From assembly GCF_009866805.1 (NCBI RefSeq), contig NZ_SIZW01000043.1, positions 1 through 64,000 of the forward strand: a stretch of DNA of 64,000 nucleotides, read 5' to 3'. This DNA comes from Schauerella aestuarii. GTDB lineage: Bacteria > Pseudomonadota > Gammaproteobacteria > Burkholderiales > Burkholderiaceae_B. The translations under genes and the position numbers were made by a program. This document shows, one piece after another, positions 8,807 through 16,521 of this stretch. Numbering within the stretch: the stretch's first letter is position 1; each line of letters begins with the position of its first letter. The notes beneath the pieces are model-generated. The model ran no database searches and was not told the DNA's origin. It saw nothing but the letters and a program-made list of their open reading frames with translations.

Positions 8807-8965
8807 GTTCGTCCACAGCGTTCCAGGGGCTTGCGCCACCGGACTCGCTTCTCGTCTGGGGTATTCCAGGGCGCGCGGCGACACCGCGGCGGGGAATATC
8901 GGATCGTTGACGTTAACGCACCCCTGCGGGGATGAATACGCATAAAAGGCTATTTATAAATAACC

Positions 8966-9706
8966 TTAGGCAATATGCGGATTGGGGTCACTCGGATCTA
9001 GAGCGGTCGCAGGGTTATCCGGCGCACCGGCGGCGGGATCCGGATCGACGCCAGTGAATGTCGTGTCTGACAGCTGCTTCGAGATGGTGGAAGACGGCGT
9101 TGACGACGCGGAAGAGCTCGAGGTTAACGACGAGGCTGAAGACGAGGCTGAGGCCGAGGTGGACTTCGCCGCTGATGGGCGGCGTTTTTTTCCTGCGCGC
9201 GGCGGCGGGCGACAAATCGCGCACATGTAGTTGTGCCGGATCGCGTGCGCGTGCGCCACAAATTCGCCCTTGCATTGGGTGCATGCCGATAGCTGCAGCA
9301 TTCTGCTTTCGAAAAAACGGATCAGCATCCAGGCGCGTGTGAAACTCAACGTGGGGGTTCCGACGCCATGGGTTTGACAGGCCACTTGATTGCGATAGAG
9401 CCGGTACGCTCGCACGGTAAGGCGTACGCCTTCGAGATGGGTCTCGCGGGCTAGGAAGCGGTAAATGCCGTAGAACATTGACGAGTGGATATTCGGCATC
9501 CACGTCATATACCAGTCGACGGAGAAAGGCAGCATGCCCTTGGGTGCCGCGCAGCCCTGCAGCTCCCGGTAAAGCTTGGCCAACCGTTCGCGACTCAACG
9601 CGGTTTCGCTTTCGACGACTTGTAGCCGAGCACCCAACATGATCATCTCCTTGGCCAAGATGATTTCGTCGGCATCGCGAGACACACTTTTCTTGTTTGT
9701 GGTCAT
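8966..9706 (-). CDS. flhC: Flagellar master regulator subunit FlhC
   Basis: 246 residues. The first ~185 match FlhC, ending in the zinc-binding pairs CTQC...CAIC (about residues 141-164). FlhC pairs with FlhD (FlhD4C2) to activate class II flagellar operons. A Ser/Ala/Thr-rich low-complexity tail of about 70 residues follows the zinc site (SASASSSASSLTSSSSAS...), making the protein longer than the ~190-residue norm. Lies 19 bases after flhD. ATG at 9706 is the family-like start (MTTNKKSVSRDADEI). Confidence 0.93.
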   Translation of the reverse strand: MTTNKKSVSRDADEIILAKEMIMLGARLQVVESETALSRERLAKLYRELQGCAAPKGMLPFSVDWYMTWMPNIHSSMFYGIYRFLARETHLEGVRLTVRAYRLYRNQVACQTHGVGTPTLSFTRAWMLIRFFESRMLQLSACTQCKGEFVAHAHAIRHNYMCAICRPPPRAGKKRRPSAAKSTSASASSSASSLTSSSSASSTPSSTISKQLSDTTFTGVDPDPAAGAPDNPATALDPSDPNPHIA

Positions 9707-9725
9707 GGCTGCGACGCCAAAGGCG

Positions 9726-10049
9726 TTATGCCACGCGTTCGACAGGTTGGTTGGCGAGCAAAATCGTTGTATGTGCCTGCTGCAGCACGCCGCCCAGCAG
9801 GTCTTTGGTGAGCGCGCTGAGCACTTTTTGGTCTTCGAAGCGGAATTGGCATAGCAAGGCGCCTGAACTTGCAAGTCGAACCAACTGAGCCGGGGATAGC
9901 CGCATCATGATGTTGGCGACCTCTTTGCTGAAGCCAAGGCGAAACAGCGCACCCTCGAAATCGTCGTGAAGCAGGCGTTGTGCAAGGAGGAGATAAGAGA
10001 GGTTCACCTCTCGGATATCGGCGGCGGCGGACGTTAGTCTGTCTGGCAT
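9726..10049 (-). CDS. flhD: Flagellar master regulator subunit FlhD
   Basis: 107 residues, the normal FlhD length, all helical with the conserved core [19 protein letters not shown] at 10049 is preceded by AGGAG; the frame stays open to 10253 but the upstream part is leader sequence. First gene of flhDC. Its upstream region carries the same palindrome found before the chemoreceptor and tetR genes. Confidence 0.93.
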   Translation of the reverse strand: MPDRLTSAAADIREVNLSYLLLAQRLLHDDFEGALFRLGFSKEVANIMMRLSPAQLVRLASSGALLCQFRFEDQKVLSALTKDLLGGVLQQAHTTILLANQPVERVA

Positions 10050-10162
10050 CGTGTACTCCTGAAGCAGAGGAAGCGTGGTCGATCCGTCTTGACGGAGCAG
10101 GGCGGCTACGCGTTGACGCAGTCGTGAGTTGAATAAAAATACCCATCGTTGTTGTAGATTAA

Positions 10163-10180
10163 AAACCGTCTGGATGGTTT
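10163..10180. promoter_or_regulatory. Candidate TetR operator upstream of flhD
   Basis: AAACC-GTCTGGAT-GGTTT, core ACCGTCTGGATGGT (10165-10178). On the minus strand a TTGACG -35 hexamer (10187-10192) lies just upstream, so the palindrome falls between the -35 and -10 of a likely flhD promoter, a position suited to repression. It matches the operators at 12085 and 12158. Confidence 0.65.
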
Positions 10181-10188
10181 GATAGGCG

Positions 10189-11982
10189 TCAAAACTTTGA
10201 CCAGTCGTCGCCGTCGTCAGGATGGGAGCGTGCAGATGCGCCATTGTCGGCATGACGGAAGGGCTTGGGAGCTAGTGGCTCGGGGGTGGTTGCGGGCGTA
10301 GACATCGTTTTCGTCTTATGCGGGGCAAGCGTCTTGCCCGATGCAGCGGAAGGTTGGGCCACACTGCGTGCCATTGCCGCAGACGGTGTTGCCTGACGTG
10401 CAGATTGGAGCAGCCGAACAGGTGTGGGCTGCTGGCGGTCGCCCAATTGAAATACCGAAACCGCTGCGAGTAGTTCGTCCGCCTGCTCGCGCAGCCCTTG
10501 GGCGGCAGCGGCGCTTTGTTCGACCAACGCAGCGTTTTGCTGCGTGGTTTGATCCATTTGAGTGACTGCCTCGCCTACTTGGGCAACGCCCACGCTTTGT
10601 TCTTTATTGGCCACGCTGATTTCATTCATCAGGGTCATGACGTGCTGGGTGGACGCCACAATGTCAGTCATGCTTTGCCCGGCCTGCCCGACCAGTGTGG
10701 TCCCATGGCTCACCCGATCGACGCTCGTGTTGATTAGTTCGCTGATTTCCTTGGCGGCTTGCGCGGCACGCTGCGCGAGGCTACGCACCTCGCCGGCCAC
10801 CACGGCAAAGCCCCGGCCGTGTTCGCCCACGCGCGCAGCTTCGACCGCAGCATTGAGGGCCAGGATATTGGTTTGGAAAGCGATGCCTTCAATCGTATTG
10901 ATGATGCCGGCCATGCGCTTGGCGCTGTCGTCGATGCCACGCATGGTTTCGATCATCTGGTTGACGACATCGCCGCCTTCACCGGCCACGCCTGCCGCCG
11001 TTTGGGCAAGCTCGGTAGCTTGTACGGCGTTCGAGGCATTGTGCTGCACCGTGGAACCCAGTTGTTCCATGGAGGCGGCCGTTTGCTCCAGCGCGGCGGC
11101 TTGCTCCTCGGTTCGCGCGCTCAAATCATTGTTGCCTTCGGCGATCTGAGCGCTGGCGATCGCAACCGCCTCAGCGTTGCCGCGCACGCCTGACACCACA
11201 TTCTTCAGCATGTCGCGCATGCCGACCAGCGTCTTCAGAACGCTGTCGCGATCGTTCTTGCGCAGCGTTATTGCGTGATAAAGCTCGCCCCTGCCGACGG
11301 CATCCGCAACGTGCTTGAGCTCATTGAGCTCTGCACCCAACTGACGGGTGATGGTTCGGGTGATGTAGAAGGCGACAGCGCCGCTGGCGAGCAACGCGCC
11401 GATGAGCACAACGGCCAGAATCACGACGATCCTGTTCAGGTTGGCCTGCAGGTCTTCATGCTCAGATTCCGCGAGCGCCTCCTGCCGGTCGTTCATCGCG
11501 TCCAGATGCATTTGCAGGGGTGTGATGGCGTCGAACAGTTCAGTGGATACGAAGGTGGCCAATCCACCCGAGTCGTCGTCGCGCAGCAATGAGGTCAGTT
11601 TGTCCAGAGCGGCATCCGCCGTGGCTTTGAGGGGCGTCAACGCCACCAGGTCGGCCTCTTCCTCAAGTGAGTCTGCGCCCGCTTCGAAAGCAGCAAGTGC
11701 AGGCGCAATACGCGCGCGTGCCTCATCGAGCGTCTTGCGGCTCACGTCCCAGCGTTGGAGGCCCAGAAGCGTTTTGGTCGCCGTGTCTACGGCTTCGATG
11801 GCGTACACGTCAGACATGGTCTTAAGGTGGCGAATCGGCTGCAGATTGTGCGTATAGACCCGCTCGGCCGCATCCACCGCATTCTCAAATGCTCTGATGC
11901 TCATGCCGTTCGTGATGAAGAAAAACACGAGAAACACGGCTGTGAGGCCGATGAGTTGAGTGGAAATCTTGAGTTTTTTCAT
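10189..11982 (-). CDS. Methyl-accepting chemotaxis protein
   Basis: 597 residues: TM1 about 10-29, a periplasmic four-helix-bundle-type sensor (about 30-185), TM2 about 187-209, HAMP (about 210-262), then the coiled-coil signalling domain with the hairpin tip [26 protein letters not shown] region. The C-terminal 85 residues are a Pro/Ala/Thr-rich linker ending DDWSKF, which fits the xWxxF tether that docks CheR/CheB. Ligand unknown. Transcribed toward flhDC, about 140 bases upstream of it; the flhD promoter overlaps its stop codon. Confidence 0.93.
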   Translation of the reverse strand: MKKLKISTQLIGLTAVFLVFFFITNGMSIRAFENAVDAAERVYTHNLQPIRHLKTMSDVYAIEAVDTATKTLLGLQRWDVSRKTLDEARARIAPALAAFEAGADSLEEEADLVALTPLKATADAALDKLTSLLRDDDSGGLATFVSTELFDAITPLQMHLDAMNDRQEALAESEHEDLQANLNRIVVILAVVLIGALLASGAVAFYITRTITRQLGAELNELKHVADAVGRGELYHAITLRKNDRDSVLKTLVGMRDMLKNVVSGVRGNAEAVAIASAQIAEGNNDLSARTEEQAAALEQTAASMEQLGSTVQHNASNAVQATELAQTAAGVAGEGGDVVNQMIETMRGIDDSAKRMAGIINTIEGIAFQTNILALNAAVEAARVGEHGRGFAVVAGEVRSLAQRAAQAAKEISELINTSVDRVSHGTTLVGQAGQSMTDIVASTQHVMTLMNEISVANKEQSVGVAQVGEAVTQMDQTTQQNAALVEQSAAAAQGLREQADELLAAVSVFQLGDRQQPTPVRLLQSARQATPSAAMARSVAQPSAASGKTLAPHKTKTMSTPATTPEPLAPKPFRHADNGASARSHPDDGDDWSKF

Positions 11983-12084
11983 TGACTGAGTTCAGGCGGG
12001 AAGCGACGACCTGCCGGATGGGGGACGCTGAACGCCTATACCGGCGGACGTACAGGCACTGTAAAAAATATCGTCAGGGTGTAA

Positions 12085-12098
12085 ACCGTCTGGCCGGT
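12085..12098. promoter_or_regulatory. Candidate TetR operator between chemoreceptor and tetR
   Basis: ACCGTCTGGCCGGT, an imperfect palindrome matching the sites at 10165 and 12158 in at least ten of fourteen positions. It lies about 100 bases upstream of the chemoreceptor start. Confidence 0.65.
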
Positions 12099-12157
12099 AT
12101 GTTATCGAAGTTAAGCGAAGATGTCATCCAAATTAGGCCAAGACGCCATAAAAGTTG

Positions 12158-12171
12158 ACCGTCTAGACGGT
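12158..12171. promoter_or_regulatory. Candidate TetR autoregulatory operator
   Basis: ACCGTCTAGACGGT, a perfect 14-base palindrome 82 bases before the tetR ATG. It overlaps TTGACC and TACTAT promoter-like hexamers, consistent with autorepression. Confidence 0.7.
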
Positions 12172-12252
12172 ACTATGCAACGACAGCAAGCTGCTGTTAG
12201 CAGCGGTAGTATTGCAACGCTTAGGTACGAAAGAATTCAATTGGGAACAGGC

Positions 12253-12795
12253 ATGAAGAGACAGGCGGATGTGACGCGCAAGGCCCTGCTGACGGCAGCG
12301 AACGAGGTGATTGCTGAGTTTGGGGCAATCACCTTCACGTTGGACGCGGTGGCATTGAAGGCCGGGCTGAGCAAGGGAGCCCTGCTGCACCATTTCCCGT
12401 CCAAGAAAGAATTGGTCGCCGCCATGGTCAAAGACATGGTCGATCAGTTCACGGCGATGGTGTCGGAGTTGGCAGCCAAGGATCCCGAGCCGCGGGGCCG
12501 TAGCGCGCGGGCCTACGTCCGCGTGATCGCTGGCCAGTCGAAGAAGGAGTATGACGCGTGGGCGTCGATGAGCGCCGCGCTGCTCTCGGATATGTCACTG
12601 CTGCATATGTGGCGCTCGGCGGTATCCGAGGCGCTGGCCGCCGATCTTGAAGAAACCGACGATCCCACCGGCGCCCTCGTCGCGCGCCTAGCCGCGGATG
12701 GCATCTGGGCGTCGGATATTTACGGGACGTACGGCTTCGAGGACGCGCGGCGTCGGGCCTTGCTCGACCGATTGGTAGCGCTTACGCGCGCCTGA
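12253..12795 (+). CDS. TetR-family transcription repressor
   Basis: 180 residues. N-terminal helix-turn-helix (about 5-55; FTLDAVALKAGLSKGALLHHFPSKKEL) with the usual TetR signature, then a helical C-terminal ligand/dimer domain. The ATG at 12253 follows TTGGGAACAGG; the frame is open to 12121 but those residues overlap the operator region and are not family-like. Divergent from the chemoreceptor. Three copies of one palindrome (before flhD, before the chemoreceptor and before this gene) suggest it controls motility and taxis genes and itself. Inducer unknown. Confidence 0.9.
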   Translation: MKRQADVTRKALLTAANEVIAEFGAITFTLDAVALKAGLSKGALLHHFPSKKELVAAMVKDMVDQFTAMVSELAAKDPEPRGRSARAYVRVIAGQSKKEYDAWASMSAALLSDMSLLHMWRSAVSEALAADLEETDDPTGALVARLAADGIWASDIYGTYGFEDARRRALLDRLVALTRA

Positions 12796-13182
12796 AAATG
12801 TCTGCCGCCGGAATCGATTGCTGGTGGGGTGGCCCCATGCGAGAATCATTGATTGACGTCCATATGTAAGCAGCTGGCCCGTCATACCCGCCAAATTCCC
12901 CATTTCTTTGTAAAACTGCTCCCCAGCAAGGGGAAACTCCAACTCTGGGCACGAAATGTGCTCTTGTGTCGAAAGAATTAACATTTGGCATCATTGGTAA
13001 AGCCATGCCGCACTTTTCTACCATTGGCAACGCGTTCTGCCATAGGAGAGATGGGAGGGTCGCCCATGCCAGTAATACCGAGTGTGAACGGCTGACGGTA
13101 AGTTTTGCAACGCCGGCACCTGCCCAGATGTGCCTGGCGATCGGTGCGGATGTGGGTCATGGGCCCGCTATTTAGATAAGCT
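12796..13182. other. Intergenic stretch, no gene seen
   Basis: 387 bases between tetR and the phytochrome gene. No convincing ORF, RNA or repeat. It presumably carries the phytochrome operon promoter, but I could not identify -35/-10 elements with confidence. Confidence 0.5.
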
Positions 13183-15372
13183 ATGTCATTGACTCCTTCC
13201 AACACGAGTACCGCTGTTACGTTGCAAAACTGCGACAGCGAACCCATTCACATCCCAGGCGCAATCCAGCCGTGCGGTGCGTTGTTGGCGTTCGACCGTG
13301 CGGGCTTGTTGGCATACGTTTCTGCGAATGCAGCAGACGTGTTGGGTGCTCCAGTGACTTTGGGCGTTGCAGCCACGGCAGATGCGATCCCTGCCGACGT
13401 CAGTGCCGTCCTGGTCCGCTGGTTGGACGAGGAAGACAGCGACTTCGAACCGTTCGTAGCGAACATCAAGGGCCAGGACTACGACGTCATCGGCCACCGG
13501 AACGTGGACGGTTTTGCGATCGTCGAACTGGAACTGCGTGCCGACCCCCTGGCCGAGATGGCACCGGCATTGAGCCGCGCTTATCAGGCCGTTGAGCGAC
13601 TTCGACGTCAGAAATCCATCGAATCCCTCTTGAACATCGCCGTTCAGGAAATTCGCCACATCACGGGATTCGATCGTGTGATGGCGTATCGGTTTCATCC
13701 GGATGAGAGCGGCGAGGTGGTGCGAGAAAGTCGTCGCGAGGATCTGGATAATTGGGAAGGTCGCCGGTACCCGGCGAGCGATATCCCCGCACAGGCGCGC
13801 CGTCTCTATATCAAGAACACGCTGCGCTTGATTTCGGATGCCAAATACCAGCCTGTGCATCTATTGAGCCGTGACCCTTCCGCGCGGCCGCTCGACATGA
13901 GTTCCAGCGTGCTGCGCAGTGTGTCGCCGATTCATCTCGAGTACATGGCCAATATGGGCGTACGCGCCTCGATGAGCGTGTCGGTCGTGATCGATGGTCG
14001 CTTGTGGGGGATGATCGCCTGCCATCACATGGCACCGCGCCATGTGGCGTTCGGTATTCGCATGGCGTGCGAGGTGATGGCGCAGATTCTGTCGTCGACG
14101 ATCGCATCGTTCGAAGCGCAGTCGCGCGCGGCCAAGGTGCAGGTCAGCACTGGGGTGGTCAATCGCATTGCGCAACGGGTCTGGAATTCGGAAGACATTC
14201 TGGCCGCGTTGACGCAGGAATCCCCCACGCCCGCGGATTTGCTGCCGCACGACGCCGCGCTGTGCCTGTGGGGCGGCGGCTTGACGATTTGTGAAGGCAT
14301 TGCGCCGCGGGGCGATATGCAGTCGATCGTTGCGGCCCTGGAACGCGCCGGCTCGCGCACCATTGCGTGCACGAGTATCGCGCACAGCTTTCCCGATCTG
14401 CAAAGTCAGTTCGTGCCCTACGCAGGGTTTCTGGCCTGCAAATTCGACGCCGTGCATAACGGCTGGTTGATCTGGTTGCGTAAAGAACAGGTCGAAACGC
14501 TGGTGTGGGGCGGTCAACCGGAAAAGGAATACACCACCGGTGCGCTCGGCCCTCGGCTGACGCCTCGCGGTTCGTTCGACGAATGGCGCGAGGTGGTGCG
14601 CAACACCTGCCGTCCCTGGCTGCCCGAAGAGTTGGCTGCGGCTGAAAATCTCCGCGACGAGCTGTCGCAGATCACCGCGTCGCGCGCGGCCGAAATGGAT
14701 CGCGCGCGCTCTGCGCTTCTGGCGATGCTCGGCCACGATCTGCGCGACCCGCTGCAATCCATCAACGTGGCGGCAACGCTGTTAACGCGCACCGACGGCG
14801 CCGGTGCCCGGATGGGCGAGCGCATCCGAACCTCGAGTGGCCGGATGCAGCGCCTGATCGCGCAAGTATTGGATCTGTCGCGCCTGCAAGGCGGTCTTGG
14901 GCTCGGTATGCAGCCGGGCGACTGCGACCTGGCCGCGATCGTTGTCGATCTGGTGGAAGAGTCGCGCATTGCGCATCCCTCGATTTCGATTCAACTCGAT
15001 CTGGATGCGCACCTGATGCTGCAAGCAGACGGCGATCGCATGGCGCAGGTGATTTCAAATCTGCTGAGCAATGCAATCAAGCATGGCATGGTCGGCGCAC
15101 CCATTTTGATCACCGGCCGCGCGTTGGGCGAGGCAATCGTGATTCACGTGATCAACGATGGCCCGCCGATCGACGCTGATGTGCTCGAACATTTATTTGC
15201 CCCATTCAAACCCCAATCGGTAGGCCGTCCGCGCAATCGCAGCGGTCTTGGATTGGGACTTTATATTGCCGACCAGGTCGTCGCCGGCCATGGCGGACGC
15301 ATCGACGTGGTGTGCGAGGACGGCATTGTGGATTTTGCCGTTGTGCTGCCCGTCGGCCGGAGCGAGACATGA
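13183..15372 (+). CDS. bphP: Bacteriophytochrome histidine kinase
   Basis: 729 residues in order PAS - GAF - PHY - HisKA - HATPase. The biliverdin-attachment Cys is residue 17, in LQNCDSEPIHIPGAIQPCG, as in true bacteriophytochromes. The chromophore-pocket motif PASDIP and the PHY tongue PRGSF are intact. The kinase H-box is HDLRDPLQS with His about 518, and N-box (NLLSNAIKHG) and G-boxes (GLGLGLYIA) are present, so it should be active. It senses red/far-red light. No haem oxygenase (bphO) lies nearby, so biliverdin must come from elsewhere. First gene of a three-gene operon. Confidence 0.95.
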   Translation: MSLTPSNTSTAVTLQNCDSEPIHIPGAIQPCGALLAFDRAGLLAYVSANAADVLGAPVTLGVAATADAIPADVSAVLVRWLDEEDSDFEPFVANIKGQDYDVIGHRNVDGFAIVELELRADPLAEMAPALSRAYQAVERLRRQKSIESLLNIAVQEIRHITGFDRVMAYRFHPDESGEVVRESRREDLDNWEGRRYPASDIPAQARRLYIKNTLRLISDAKYQPVHLLSRDPSARPLDMSSSVLRSVSPIHLEYMANMGVRASMSVSVVIDGRLWGMIACHHMAPRHVAFGIRMACEVMAQILSSTIASFEAQSRAAKVQVSTGVVNRIAQRVWNSEDILAALTQESPTPADLLPHDAALCLWGGGLTICEGIAPRGDMQSIVAALERAGSRTIACTSIAHSFPDLQSQFVPYAGFLACKFDAVHNGWLIWLRKEQVETLVWGGQPEKEYTTGALGPRLTPRGSFDEWREVVRNTCRPWLPEELAAAENLRDELSQITASRAAEMDRARSALLAMLGHDLRDPLQSINVAATLLTRTDGAGARMGERIRTSSGRMQRLIAQVLDLSRLQGGLGLGMQPGDCDLAAIVVDLVEESRIAHPSISIQLDLDAHLMLQADGDRMAQVISNLLSNAIKHGMVGAPILITGRALGEAIVIHVINDGPPIDADVLEHLFAPFKPQSVGRPRNRSGLGLGLYIADQVVAGHGGRIDVVCEDGIVDFAVVLPVGRSET

Positions 15373-15390
15373 ATTTTTGGAGAATGACGC

Positions 15391-15753
15391 GTGACCAATG
15401 AAACCACGCTGCGTGTATTGATCGTCGACGATAACGAGATGGCGTCCGAATTGCTTTCGGAGTTTCTCGAGTTGTCCGGCCATACGCCGCAGGTTGCGCA
15501 CACGGGTGCCCAGGCTTTGGAAATCGCGACGGCATTTGCGCCCGATGTTGCGATCGTCGATATCGTGCTGCCGGACATGGACGGCTACGCGCTGGCCGAT
15601 GCCATGAAGCACACGCTCGCGCGGCCACCCAAGATCGTTGCCTTGAGCGGCTTGCCCAAGAATATGCGGCGCGGCGATCATTCGCTTTTCGATGCATGGC
15701 TTGAAAAACCTGCCGATCTGGAAACGCTGGAAGCGACGCTACTGAAGGTATGA
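15391..15753 (+). CDS. Stand-alone receiver-domain response regulator
   Basis: 120 residues, a single receiver domain with no output domain. Acidic pair at 13-14 (VDDNE), phospho-acceptor Asp57 (AIVDIVLPDMDG) and Lys in LEKPAD. GTG start 18 bases after bphP. Such single-domain receivers act as phosphate carriers or sinks; the likely donor is the adjacent phytochrome kinase. Confidence 0.92.
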   Translation: MTNETTLRVLIVDDNEMASELLSEFLELSGHTPQVAHTGAQALEIATAFAPDVAIVDIVLPDMDGYALADAMKHTLARPPKIVALSGLPKNMRRGDHSLFDAWLEKPADLETLEATLLKV

Positions 15754-16436
15754 GGAACGCGATGCAAACGCCCAATCACTCCGACGCGATCATGGCCCAA
15801 GGGATTCAGTTTGCCGTGTTGGCGCAAGCCTTTCCGGTATTGCGGCACGATGCGCTCAAGCCCATCGCGAACGCCAAGCTTGCAGCCGGCATGATGCAGC
15901 GCACGTCGGGTGAGACGCCGCTCGACATGTCCGACGAACGTACCCAGCAATTGCTGAACGACGTGGATGTGATGCTCGATGAGGGCGTGGATACGGTGCG
16001 TGAGTTGGGCGAGTGGCTGACCGACTCCGGCAAGCGCGTCTCCATGGCCGCGTTGACGCGCGAATGCACCAAGCTCGTATTTACGCATCTGTTGCTGTCC
16101 GGTAAACGCATTACGCTGGCCGAGTCAGTGGCCGGTCCCGACGTGGCATTGTTCGGCGGGCGGTATGTGATGTTGGCCATGCTGCTGCATCTGGTCGACA
16201 CGATGCCGGATGGCAGCGAGTTGCTGATCGAAGGCCGACCCGACGGTCAAGTGCAGGCCACGATTCATCCCGGCAAGGGATCGACGCTCGTTCGCGCGTC
16301 CGATGGACGCGGCGGTGCGATGATTGCGTGGACTGCCGTGCAAACGTTGGCATCGTTTTACGGCTGGCGAGCAGAGCTTGCCGATGGCGTGTTCACAATG
16401 GCGTTGCCCTCTGCGTCACAACGCAAGGCGGCCTGA
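15750..16436 (+). CDS. Degenerate histidine-kinase-like / phosphotransferase-like protein
   Basis: 228 residues whose start overlaps the receiver stop (ATGA). The N-terminal helix carries FPVLRHDALKPIANA, which resembles a kinase H-box with His33, followed by a second long helix, the layout of a DHp hairpin. The C-terminal half (about 115-225) looks like a reduced ATPase-like fold but has no N-box or GxG motif. This architecture recalls ChpT-type phosphotransferases, which derive from kinases. With BphP and the receiver it would make a light-driven phosphorelay. No specific family recognised; that role is inference. Confidence 0.6.
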   Translation: MRNAMQTPNHSDAIMAQGIQFAVLAQAFPVLRHDALKPIANAKLAAGMMQRTSGETPLDMSDERTQQLLNDVDVMLDEGVDTVRELGEWLTDSGKRVSMAALTRECTKLVFTHLLLSGKRITLAESVAGPDVALFGGRYVMLAMLLHLVDTMPDGSELLIEGRPDGQVQATIHPGKGSTLVRASDGRGGAMIAWTAVQTLASFYGWRAELADGVFTMALPSASQRKAA

Positions 16437-16521
16437 CGGCCTACGCTCTTAGGGCCATTCGTCTCGCGGGCGTGAACCTTGCTAAGTCATTGGGCTACCG
16501 CCCATGCTTGGAGTTGCCGCC

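Noticed and set aside
7067-8935. 622-residue open frame opposite cysI
   Set aside because: Antisense of the sulfite reductase; composition is typical of reverse-strand GC-rich coding.
12688-13030. Two overlapping minus-strand ORFs after tetR
   Set aside because: They overlap the tetR end and each other in different frames and contain no recognisable features.
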